In this document: positions 49,930 to 61,200 of the stretch, one piece after another
Layout of the letters: each line of letters starts with the position of its first letter
Numbering within the stretch: position 1 is the first letter of the stretch
From: Centrapalus pauciflorus
Taxonomy: Eukaryota; Streptophyta; Magnoliopsida; Asterales; Asteraceae
DNA: 64,000 nucleotides
NCBI GenBank assembly: GCA_020465985.1
Contig: JAANYP010000257.1
Location: forward strand, 780,706-844,705
Direction of reading: 5' to 3'
Made by a program: the position numbers and the translations under genes
The notes under the pieces: generated by a model
Databases searched by the model: none
Told to the model about the DNA's origin: nothing
The model's input: the letters and a program-made list of their open reading frames with translations, nothing else

Positions 49930-51568
49930 AGGGCTCGGTTGTTTTTGAAGTGATTAGACGTCTAATCACTTGTTACATCTGTTTAATAAAGAGATGATGT
50001 TAAATTTCTATTGACCAAATTAGAGATTAGAGACAATTAAGGTATTAGATATTAAATTAAGGGATTTTTACAAAAATAGTCATTTATCACATCTTTATTC
50101 ACTTTGTAGCCATTTTATATACATTTTACCAAAATAGCCACACTTTACGTTACCACATTTACGTGATAGCCACAATTTACGTGATTTGTAATTTGTTTTC
50201 ATTTTTTAATGCATTACATTACAAAAGGTGTTTGGTCACATAAATTGTTGTACTTTACGTTACCAATTTTAAAAGTTTGCTCATTCCCAATAAAAATGTA
50301 ATCATTACTTTAATTTTTTTTTAATCTTTCCCTTAGAAAACCTATTTACCATTTCGTGATTTGTCACGAAACCATAAAGTCTCCGGCGGTTTATCATATT
50401 CTCCGGCGACCACCATTTTTCCACCATTTGAAAAACAGTTGGAATTGAAGAGGATAGAGAGAGAAGGGTGTGTCGAGTTTATAGAGGGAGAGGGTGGAGG
50501 AGAGAGAGGAAGAGGAAGAGGGCCGGCAGTGCAGCACACAAACACAAAACCGTGAGCAGGAGCAGACGGTGGCTGCTCCGTCGGAGATTTCCTCGGCTCA
50601 AAACCGCTCACCTCCCAATTCCACCTTTGTTTTACATTTATTTATTCTTCCTTCCAACCAACAACACCCGCAAACCGACACCACCTCCACCGCCGCATCT
50701 ACACCTTGTTGATGCCTCTCTTGCCATCGCTACTATATCCGAAGCTTTGGCAGATCTTACGAAAGAAAGTCCTCCTCCTCAACCGGTCACCACCGTCGCT
50801 CCCACAAGGTCAACTAAAGACTGATATCGAAGAGCACCATCATCTCTTAGGCTTCCTTCTTCTGGAATTTTACCACTTTCTTGAAGAAGGTTGCAGATGA
50901 TTTCCAACACTAGGAATTTGTTTCTAAAATAACTAAATAAAATCCATCAAAATACCAAAAAGCCACATGAGTTGCGATGTGGCTTGATGGTTGGATATGG
51001 AAATAGGTGGTCGCCGGAGAAGATGACAAATCGCCGGAGAAGAGCGTCGGAGAAGACGAGAAGTCGCCGGACTCGATGGTTTCGTGACTAGTCACGAAAT
51101 GGTAAATAGGTAAAATAAGGGAAAGAGTTAAATTTTTAATTTTAAAAGTAATGATTACATTTTTTTTTTGGAAGGAACAAACTTTTAAAACATGAATAAA
51201 AAATACAACAATTTACGTGACCAAACACCTTTTGTAATGTAATGCATTAAAAAATGAAAAAAAAGTACAAATCACGTAAATTGTGGCTATCACGTAAATG
51301 TGGTAACGTAAAGTGTGACAAGACATCCCACCAAACATTCATGGGGAAGGAGCAAAAATGGTCACGTAAAGTACAACAATTTACGTGACCAGACACCTTT
51401 TGTAACGTAATGCATTAACAAATAATAAAAGTACAAATCACGTAAATTGTGGCTATCACGTAAATGTGTGGCTATTTTGGTAAAATGTATATAAAGTGGC
51501 TAAAAAGTTATTAAACATGTGAGAAATGACTATTTTTATAATTATTCCTTAAATCAAACATGGCCTAA
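49930..51568. mobile_element. hAT-type MITE split by a fold-back MULE
   Basis: The left end AGGGCTCGGTTGTTTTTG (49930) and the reversed right end, TAGGCCATGTTTGATTTAA (from 51568), are similar inverted termini. Between them lies the 50061-51548 element with its own target duplication, so it inserted into this MITE. Confidence 0.4.
50061..51548. mobile_element. Fold-back Mutator-like element (1,488 bp), possible Pack-MULE
   Basis: The arms are inverted: ATTTTTACAAAAATAGTCATT at the left pairs with the reversed right end ATTATAAAAATAGTCATT. Pairing then runs through TCACGTAAATTGTGGCTATC, AATGCATTACATTACAAAAGG and the innermost TTTCGTGA-TGTCACGAAA with CGCCGGAGA. Flanks TTAAATTAA (50052-50060) and TTAAATCAA (51549-51557) agree at 8 of 9 positions. 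The centre (50400-51000) is GC-richer, CT/GA-rich and then CCACC-rich, and differs in style from the arms. That suggests captured gene DNA, such as a 5'UTR plus a Pro/Ala/Thr-rich coding start. The source gene is not recognised. Confidence 0.7.
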
Positions 51569-53220
51569 AACAAACCAAAACTCTCTCTTCTGTTTATTGA
51601 TTGTGATTTTGAAGCTACAAACCAATAATATTGAAAGCAACTACATTAACCGGTAGATCTCTTTTTCTTTTTGACACCATTGTTTAGATATTGACTGAAT
51701 CTCTTTTTCGGCCTTTTGCACAAATCGATCTCTTCAAAAATCGCTAAAAGTGGTCTCTCTTTTGCTAGAAATCTCACACACACACACTATAGAAATCATT
51801 GAAGTCATTAGGAATTGTTTAAACTCACCAGAAATCCTTGAAATCGATACCAATTGCTAGAAATTGAAGCGACATTCTAAAACTTCAATCACAAATCACA
51901 ATCTCACTAGAAATCCTTTAGCTGATTATAAATTGAAAAATAGATCGAAATGATGAATAATTGATATGTGTATCAGACGATTTGATATAATATATGAATT
52001 CAATACAAGTACGTAATGTTGCAAATGTGTCATTTGCTAAAAAGTATGGACGATGTACTAATAATTATTATCGGTATGCTGAAGTTTTTAAGGAGTTGCT
52101 TTAACCGTGTATTTATATTAGGCGCGACAATCTGAGCCATTTAAGTAAACGGGTTGATGACCAAAAGTCATAAATTGTATATAAATTTAAAATTTTTCTC
52201 AAGGATCAATTTGTTTATCACACCCTTTTATAAACTTTTATTAAAAAAAAATTATGTTTAATCTTAGTTTCTTACTACGGGTCAATTTAACTCATCTGTC
52301 CGTTTGGTCTGATGAGTCAAAATTGTCACCCCTAATTTATATGTTCAATAAATCATATTATGACACGTGCCTTGTAATTTCAATTGCATATGCATGCTAA
52401 AGCCTAAAACTTAAGTTTTTTTTTTTTGCTAGAAGCATTTCACTAGAAGTTTAGTTATTCTGACAATTTGTATAAAAATTGCCTATTTTCAGTTACATGC
52501 AACTCTTATTTGAGCAGATTTACTATTATCTCTTTAAATTATGGGCAAATTATCAAGAAATGTAGTATAAAATTCAAAAATTGACGATAAAGATAATGTA
52601 AAATTATTTAGGTCAAAATAAATGACATAAAATTCAAATCTGACAAAAGATGGTATTGATGACCAATTAAGAAGATAAATTTTTAATTTTATGCTTCATT
52701 TTTTAGTAAAAGAATATTTAATTATTTTCTTGGCCTAAAACTTGAATTTCACGTTATTTCTCGACCAAAATAGAATTTTACATTATCTTTCTCGGCAAAA
52801 AAAAAAATTGTTACAATACCTTTGCTTTCAAATTTTGTATTTTATATTAACGTTCTTGGTAATTTTTTCTTGTACCATCGAATTACCAATTACTAATATT
52901 TAATTCTTGATTGCACAATTTGCACCATGCCACCATCTAATACTTATGCTTCATTTTTCCAAATAAACGTACTGAAATTTGCTAATAATATATTTTCTTT
53001 TTCGTCCTTGTAAAACCTACAAATTACATTTTATGATGTCACTTTTTTAAAGAAAAATATATAAAAGACTATTTGTAATTTAAACGGTGACCATTTATCA
53101 TTTTTATGTTTAATTATATGCACCATCAGAAAAAGGACCCATATGGCAGCGCCTTTTGCTCGCGGCAAAATGAAATTAAAGACACGAAATATTCAATCCG
53201 GACAACTCCGAGTTAACTCA
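51569..53220. other. Intergenic DNA upstream of the DeSI-like gene
   Basis: No gene was recognised. A poorly bounded inverted pair of CCTAAAACTT/AAGTTTTAGG-like words occurs at about 52400-52750. Confidence 0.4.
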
Positions 53221-53489
53221 GGAAGCTATAACTCTCCATCTGTGTCTTCCTTCCATAATTTGATCCATCGTCAAATAATTCAAACATTACGTGAAAAAGT
53301 TTGATTCTTTTTTCAGTCGCCGGCCGGGGAGAGAGAACCCCTTTTGCTCGGCGTGTGTGTGTTTCTGGGGGCAATCTTCATGCAACCCAGGAACAAACCA
53401 TTCCTGCAATAAGAGGGTTTTTTCTTTCTTGAGCCTCTCTTCTTCGAAAAACAAGATTATTTTTTGGGTCTATATAAAAGAAATTGCAA
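53221..53489 (+). promoter_or_regulatory. 5' leader of the DeSI-like gene
   Basis: A CT-rich, less AT-rich stretch (TCTCCATCTGTGTCTTCCTT at 53233, later TTCTTTCTTGAGCCTCTCTT) runs up to the start codon at 53490, as is usual for plant 5'UTRs. It contains short upstream ATGs. The longest (53291) runs out of frame past the true start and is not conserved-looking. Confidence 0.45.
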
Positions 53490-56400
53490 ATGGGGGGCAG
53501 TACCTTATCATCAAATTGCGCAACCGTAGGAACAAATGATGGATTTGTGGATAGAGAGATTTTCTTGAATGTATATGATCTTACCCCTCTCAATTCTTAC
53601 AGCATCTGGCTTGGATTTGGTATTTTCCATTCGGGTATTGAAGGTAGTAATCTCATCTAATTCCATTTCAATTTTTGTATTCAATTTCGATCTCTCTTTT
53701 GGGTCTTATAACTCTGGTTGCTTTTGCTATTGGGTGAAATTGGAAATCCAAGTTTTCATGTGTTCTTGTATGATTTTTATTGAAATGTGTTTGAATTGGG
53801 GTTCTTGTGCATTTTTTGATGATGTTAATAGGAATAGGTGATCATAGCTTACCAATAACCAAATAACCAATGTGTAATTTTAAAGATTTTGGGGTTCCTA
53901 TCTTCTTTTATGCTGAATGCTATTGTGTTTTATAAAATATCAAAGTGATGCATTGCATCAGGTTTTTATTTTTTTCCATTATTCATATGAACCTTGTTGA
54001 GTTTCATTGAATTGAGTTTACTTGAATGTATATATAGGGTTTTTTGTGCTCTAGAAGATGTATATTGACAATATTTATGGGTGATCATAGCTTAAAAATC
54101 GGTCTTTGGGAAATATGAATGTGATTTCAAGTTCTCAACTTACACGGTGGAGAACCAATTGGGTTTCTGAATTTGGATTTATCTGATACAGAAGGCACCA
54201 ACGATGTCAATTTTACTGTTCAAGGAATTTGTGAAATTTACTTGTTGATCTTGTGCATCATTTTTGTATAAACCATTTTGTTTGTATACTCTATGTGGTC
54301 TGCTGGTTATGCAAGTGCATACCTTAAAAAGATATACTATAATATTTCATAACGCGTGAAGATATTGTAAAATGAAAACATTTGTTGCAGTGTACGGTAT
54401 GGAGTATGGGTTTGGGGCACATGATTATTCAATTAGCGGAGTGTTTGAAGTTGAACCACGGAGCTGCCCAGGTTTTATCTACAGATGTTCAATTTCGCTT
54501 GGGTATATAAACATGTCGGCTTCAGAGTTTAGGGAATTCGTGGAGACCATGGCTTCTGATTATCATGGGGACACCTATCACCTCATTTCTAAGAACTGCA
54601 ACCATTTTACAGATGATGTCTCTCAGAGGCTAACAGGCAAAAGGATTCCCGGGTGGGTGAATCGGCTGGCTAAGCTAGGTACGCCCGCTACTCGAATCAA
54701 TTCCTTTTCTTTGCTTGAAAGACACTTTTCTGTATCATGATATTTGATCTGGGTTTTACTTTTTGTGCACTAAAGTTGCACACTTCAAGAAGCAATTTCT
54801 GCTTTTGTTGGAACATGTATACTATAATTTGAGTTATGGGGGTGCAATTTGGATGTGTGTTTTCAACTTGATTATCTAACTACTGGAATTTCAAGTTGAG
54901 ATAAGGGCCCGTTTAGTTAACATAATTTCATCGAAAACAAGGGTTTTTGGAGAACACGTTAACATCCATTGTTTTTTGATGTTTTTAGCTTTTAGCTTTC
55001 AAATTTAAAAGTGAACTTGAAACATATTTTTGAGGTTTTCATTTTTTGTTTTCAATCTACTCACCCAGATCTACGTTATAAAGGGATATGAAAAATGAAA
55101 TTGCAAAAACTATTTATAACACATCTAAACGCATTCTCATCTCTAAAATGTGTTTCTTAAAAACCATCATGTTTTCAGTTTTATTAAAAACTCCAAACCG
55201 AAAATTCTCGTTTGCTTAATGCACCAGTATATTGGGTCGGTCAGTCACTTTGATTCTGATTATTTGGGGGTCAAATGATCGGTTAAGGATCACCTGCAAC
55301 AAAACTGATTATTTGATTCCATCTCAATACATCTATTAGTTCTTTATATTCAACTATAATTCGCCAAATGCTCAAACACTATATTCTGTAGCACGTTTGG
55401 TTAATGTTAAAAATCTGATTCTGATTATTTACCATCACATAATCACTTCAAAACACTCATCCAAATACCCCCTTAAAAAGTTGATCATCTGGCACTCTTG
55501 TTCCTTCATGAAACTTCCAATAAGTGGCACCACACACAATACAAACATAAATGTGTTGTTTGTTTTTTAAGAGGTTGATGTCTGCGGTTTGCGGACTTAG
55601 CTGTAGAAATCTGCGGTCAGAAAAGATGGTCTAAAGGTCTGTAGTCTTCGCAGACGCGGGAAGACGTCTGCCGCATCGTCTGCCCACGTCTGCAGGCGCG
55701 AGCAGACGAAAAAAAACAAATGCACTTTCATATAAAACATATTCTCGCGTCTTCGAGTTCGCAGACATAAGAGGTTCGAAGATCTTCTTAGAAAAAACAA
55801 ACATGGCTGGCTATTGATTTAATGTCCAAAATACCCTTTCATCATGATAGAGAGCTTCTAATTAAAACAAATCTTGTAAACAAAAGTCAGTTTTAAGAAA
55901 GACTTCAGTGATGATGACTGAGGGCAACTAGGTAATTCTTGCTTTAATTCTTTTCACAGAAAGGTCAATGTTGGACTGCCCAAATGAAATTTTTGCAGTT
56001 TTCATGTAAAAGATCAAGTGATAAGAGATTAGAACTTTTATACAGTTTATATTTATAATCAATGAAAGCATTTGAAAATTGTAGCAATATGTTGAGGACT
56101 TACTGGTTTTGGTTTACCATTTTAGGTTCTCTCTTCAGCTGTATGCTTCCTGATAGCCTTGAAGTAACTACCGTAAAACAGCTGCCAGAGTATCATGCGT
56201 ATGGTATGTGTTTCGCGTATCTTTAAGCTTCTTTGCATACCTTTACTTCTGCCATTGAACCTTTGTAGTACAGTTTGACTTTTGATGTCAAACCTCTTCT
56301 TAACCGAACATTATATAATATCTATTACTTCATCGTGTCATGAATGTTGAGGTGTTAGACTAGAAGTCAGATGTCTTTAAGCGTGGCATAATGATCGAGA

Positions 56401-57328
56401 GAATTTGAGAATCTTGTAGATTGAAAGGATGACAATGGCAATTAAGTTAATTATGTTAGCTTAATGACTTTGCCAAAATGGGTGTATAGTTAGAATCTCT
56501 TTTATCTGTTTTTGACACTTTATGATCAACAACTTTTTTAGGTCATACAAGGTATAAGTAGAAATTTAGTGTGAAGATGATCCTCGTTTACGAGAATTGC
56601 AATGGAAATAGGGCTGCAAACGAGTCGAGATTGTTATCTAGCAAGTTGACCTTGTCAGGTGTTTACTGAGCTCAAGCTTTTAATGGCTCGGCTCAAGTTC
56701 TTATCGAGTTTTTCGAACCTTTTTTATATATGTATGTATCTATGGCTGCAAAAGAGTTGAGCTTTTTTTAAGGGGCAACTCGAACTCTAGCTCTAGCTTT
56801 ATCAATTAGAGATTCTTTGGAGTTCAAGCTTGAGCCAAATGCTGAAAACAGAGCTAAAAAAAAGATAGACATTGAATATTATGTACATAGACATATTTGA
56901 GCTTTTCAAGCGTAACTCAGGCCAAATTCGAGTTCTTCGTGAGCCGAGTTTCAACCTGAATTTTAGAAGCTCGTCAAGCTATCTAACGAAGCCTATGTTA
57001 GCTGAGCCACATGTCAACTTTTGGTTTGGTAGGGATGTTAGGACCGAAAAGGGTTTTAGGATAAGTAATATTCTTGAGACATTCCTATTTGTTGAAGCAA
57101 GATCCATGACTACGATTCGTTAAAACTACAAAATTCTAGTTTTTCGATGATTGTTTTGGGCTGTTACAAAGTTGTGATTTTAATGAAGTTTCAGAAGACG
57201 ATGGGAGCGACTCTGCGTCAACTTCGAGCAGCCATGAAGCTTTGGAAAATGATGAGGTTGACCAAAAAGTCCTGCTTTCGCCAACACCTGCAGCCGAAAT
57301 AGCTTTTATTAAAGAGATTCCGAGGTAA
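53490..57328 (+). CDS. PPPDE/DeSI-like cysteine isopeptidase (four exons, 217 aa)
   Basis: The exons are 53490-53643, 54391-54678, 56126-56203 and 57195-57328, all with GT-AG introns and matching phase 1 junctions. The PPPDE (DUF862) fold spans about residues 24-150. It opens with FLNVYDLTPLNSYSIWLGFGIFHSGIE, whose His47 is the catalytic His. It continues with the YGMEYGFGAHDY strand, then LISKNCNHFTDD with the nucleophile Cys121, then RLTGKRIPGWVNRLAKLGSL. A segment LPDSLEVTTVKQLPE follows, and the tail is acidic and Ser-rich, ending IPR. The family removes SUMO or ubiquitin from proteins in the cytosol or nucleus; plant members (DeSI-like, At4g17486/At5g47310 type) have the same domain layout and similar length. 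Both catalytic residues are present. Introns 2 and 3 carry MITEs. The gene converges with the thioesterase gene about 950 bp away. Confidence 0.93.
54905..55480. mobile_element. MITE remnants in intron 2 of the DeSI-like gene
   Basis: AAGGGCCCGTTTAGTTAACA (54905) is a hAT-type MITE start. Its partner end is unclear. A second pair, ACGTTTGGTTAATG and CCAAATACCCCCTTA (55393-55475) with GATTCTGATTATTT in both orientations, suggests another MITE. Confidence 0.35.
55553..55805. mobile_element. CpG-rich MITE in intron 2 of the DeSI-like gene
   Basis: The ends TGTTGTTTGTTTTTTAAGA and, reversed, CCATGTTTGTTTTTTCTAAGA are inverted repeats. The interior is unusually GC-rich for this window, with CAGACG/CGTCTG repeats in both orientations (GCAGACGCGGGAAGACG). 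It is non-coding. Confidence 0.6.
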
Positions 57329-57879
57329 TACATCACATATCACAGCTCGTGTATCGTCCTCGTGTCTTTAGTTGTACGGTCAAATGCATCTTTCCCACGA
57401 TGTGTGATTTCCAGAATCTCGAATCCTTCTTACAACGGTTGTACATGATTACTGCATTGCAATGTTTCATGATCGCAAACACGGCCTATGATTCTTAGGT
57501 TTTGATTGTTGGCGTCTTTTTTTACCTTTCTTTCGAATGTTGCATGATTATTTGTATCTTGTACATGTGAGTATGTTGTATGATACAATCGTTTGTAATA
57601 ATATATCTCTCGATAAGTGGTTTTATGTTTTATGTTTTCGTATTTCATTATGATTTCTTGCGTTTTTGAACAAAAATGAATATTAATAATTTGAACAAAC
57701 GAAAGTCCAGATGAACATGGTCGGCACAAGGGCTGAATGATTCAAACTGACGAAATCTGAGTTCTGAGTATGAAGTCGTGATGGGTTGCATCCTCTTTAG
57801 AAGACCGGTTTAAGATGGGAGTGTGAAAATTTGTTTGAAACTGTAAAACTGACAAACCAAGCCAGAATAAAGTCATGTT

Positions 57880-57966
57880 TGTTTACCTCTTAATGGAATC
57901 ATTAAGAGACCATTTTAACTTTGAATGAATTCTTAATGATTCCATTAAGAAGAACAAGTATACTTG
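57880..57966. repeat. Small hairpin MITE between convergent genes
   Basis: CATGTTTGTTTACCTCTTAA on the left and, reversed, ATACTTGTTCTTCTTAATGG on the right flank the palindromic CTTAATGGAATCATTAAG. It is related in style to the 58508-58770 element. Confidence 0.5.
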
Positions 57967-58281
57967 GCTGGTCATGGGTACCTTGTTAAGAGCCCAACTC
58001 ATGGCCACTTCACCAAGAGCCTGATCCGATCCTAAAGCCCAGAGAGCCATCCAGAATTAAGAATTTGATTGACCTATTATTCATCGTCATTGAAAAATGA
58101 GCGTGCAAAAAAATGAAACATAACAAGCAAGCCACATAACACAAAATGATACGATTTACGGGAAGCGGTACTACTGTACATTGCAACTATAGACAAACTC
58201 GGCGCTCTATATAGTATATACATCTGCTTATTCGTTTTCCCATGTCATTGGTATTTCTTTTCAAAAAAACGAAACTAAGAC

Positions 58282-61200
58282 TCACCCTCCCTCGAGGTCT
58301 AGCTTTGAAGTTAGCCAAGCGGAGACGGCACTCATCTCTTCTGGGATTATACAATGACCAAGCCTGCACCATAAAGAGACATTCATATATCAAACCATCC
58401 CCTTCTATATCTCCCAACTTCTTGAACATGTACATTTGTATTGCATAATTCAGAACATGTTTGTCGAATTTTGAACATAATGACTTGGCTTCTGTAAGAT
58501 GTGTGATGATATTTAGGTGTTATTTGTTTTTTAAAAGTTTAAATATCTGAAGTCTGAAAACCACGTCTGAAATTAAGAGGAAGCCTAATTAAGATAATCT
58601 TATTTTTAGTTCAGACAACTCTCTGTCTCTTAATTTTAAGAGGTAAATTCAGAAGTTGTAACCTCTTAAGTCTGAAACTAAACAAACAATCTGAATTCAT
58701 CATAGATCTGAATTTTAGACTTCAGAGCCTTTTAAGAGGCTCTTAATGAAAAACAAACAAGGTCTTAGCAATACATCAATCACTTCTGGTGCATTACATA
58801 TCAAAATGGGAGGTTCTTAAATTTCTATGTTTTAAGCAAACACGATCGTTAATTTATAAAAGAGAGTAGAATGAAGAATATCACATACGAAGGGAAGGGC
58901 TTGAATGTCAAGTTTTCAAAGCCAGCTGAAGTTAGTTTCTCTGCCAACTTCTCACCATAGCGAAACCAGATTACATCATCACCTGGCATGAATCATGATA
59001 CCGTAACAAATTGTTGAAGAATTCTCCAAAAACTGTATACCCACTGCATTCAAACAGGAAGATTATCGTGCATACCTCTGCCATGACAGAGTAATATGGG
59101 CAAGGATGCAACCCGATCTTCAACGTCAAAGCATTCAACAGCGTCACCTAGATCCCTATCAAAAAATAAATGTAAGATTAGCGATTAAGATTGTATGTCA
59201 AAAGAATAACGAGGGAAAAGAAACGATTTTTGGTGAGTGTTTGAACTTTGCACATGGAAGCCAGCCGCTAAGACCAACGACTGCATCCAGACAGGTACAG
59301 TAACCATTGCCATTTCCAAAGTTTCCACGCGCATAGCAACTTGCAGAGTATATCGCAGTTGCTGCACCCATACTAAAGCCTCCTATTCCAAGTTTAACTA
59401 CAAAATCAAAGAACATAAATCATGAATGATATTAGTTAACTGAAAGAAATATCAACCGAATAAATCAAGACCAAACACAAAAACACAAAAACTACTGTTT
59501 GGTGGCTCAGTAGTCAGCAAGTCCAAAACATGTGCTGCTGAAGCATCCATTCCCTCCACATCTTGACTTCCATTTTCAGACATATCAACGACATCAAACC
59601 CTAACATTCTCAGAGAAAACATGGCACGTATGTACGACTTCAGAATGTTGTAAAAGCAACGGTAACTCTATTCGTTTTACCTTCGCAGTTGCGTACAACC
59701 TTACTTTAAATAGTACTCCCTTTGATTCCAAAAATACAACGTTTGATTTAAGGCAGATAAAGTTTTTGAAACATGGATATGCACCATCATTAACAAAAAA
59801 ATCTCCATGTATGCACTGCCATTTCACTTTTATAATTTATAGTACAAAAGCCTACATAAAGAAGATTGAGGATGCAGGTGCATACCTTCTCTTCAGTGTG
59901 GATGCACCAGTTTAATAAAAGTATCTGACTATCAGTCAAATATCACAAACATCACTCAATGTACCTAATATCAGACCCATCAATCTAATTTTCTGATACT
60001 TACTAATGGCAAAGAGATAATTTTCGATTGAAACTATGTCAAAAAAGAAAACGTTGCAGTTAATTTGGGAGAAGTGAAGTACTAATTCCTATCAAAGAAC
60101 AAGTAATTTTTTGAATAGCATCTATTACATACATGCAGTTGTGTAAAGTCCACCAAATATAGTTAACGGTTGAGCACGAGAAGTAGGGCATATCCATTTG
60201 ATCTGCAACATATGTATTAAACTAAGACAGACATCAGATTAACTTTACAAAGGAAGAATACCTATTCGAGTCAGCAGCGTTCATAGAGTATTAAAGTATG
60301 AGGAAAAACAGTGTTTTTAAAGATCATAATAACAATGTTCATACATTTTATAGCGTTTTTATCCATAAATCATAAATGGGACCTGCAATCCCACATACTT
60401 CCATGGATCTATAACGTTTTCGTCCATTCTTCATTTCATGGGTCCTAGTTTCTTGTAGTACCATACAAATGGGACCCACAGTCACACGTAATCAGATTGT
60501 CACAAATAATAGCATTGTAGTTTACAAGCAATAAATTAGGCAGTGCTTACATTTGGAAGAGCAAGGGCCTCCAAGAGCTGGGACCAGCTGCATAAAATGA
60601 TTGATTAAATTACAGATCACCGATCTCTGTCATCATTCATGAATGATTTGCAGATAGTCTAGAGATTTATTTTTGTATCATAAACATGATATTGTAACAA
60701 GTTCTACCCAAGAAACTTCGAATTTCAGAACAATTAGTAGTTCTTCACAACTAAATCTAAACAATATTTAAAATTCACTTTTTGGGAATTTTTCACTGAA
60801 CGATCTAAATTGTCATCATTGACCCTGATCGATGAATTAAACGCTTATATTTCTAACAATTTTAAGCCACGGCATGATACAAAAACGGTGTGTCGAATTT
60901 GATAGATTAACTGATGGCAACAAAAGTCATCATGGGAAAAACACTACCCTGTTTTGGGTGCCACAGCCCATGATCTGCTAGCTGTCCAGTGTCCTCCAAA
61001 CTTGTATGGTAGCTTCAGAATCCATTTTTCTCTTAGTTATAGCATAATATCAATTCGATCTACAAAGCTTTCTGATGAATTGATTGAAGTATGTATTTGC
61101 TTAAAAGATTATGTGGATAGAGTTTATTGCATTTAACACAGAAGAAATACTGGAAGAAGCATTTAATGGATTAGAAGATGAAAGATGAAAGATGTCAAAC

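Noticed and set aside
50468..50824. 118-codon plus-strand ORF as an independent gene
   Set aside because: It is wholly inside the fold-back MULE and begins in the CT/GA-rich stretch. It is better read as captured DNA than as a working gene.
58187..58435. 82-codon minus-strand ORF
   Set aside because: It covers the last thioesterase exon in the wrong frame. The right frame gives the conserved LGH...IPEEM end and a stop at 58282.
59106..59915. Several plus-strand ORFs
   Set aside because: They are antisense shadows of thioesterase exons 5-7.
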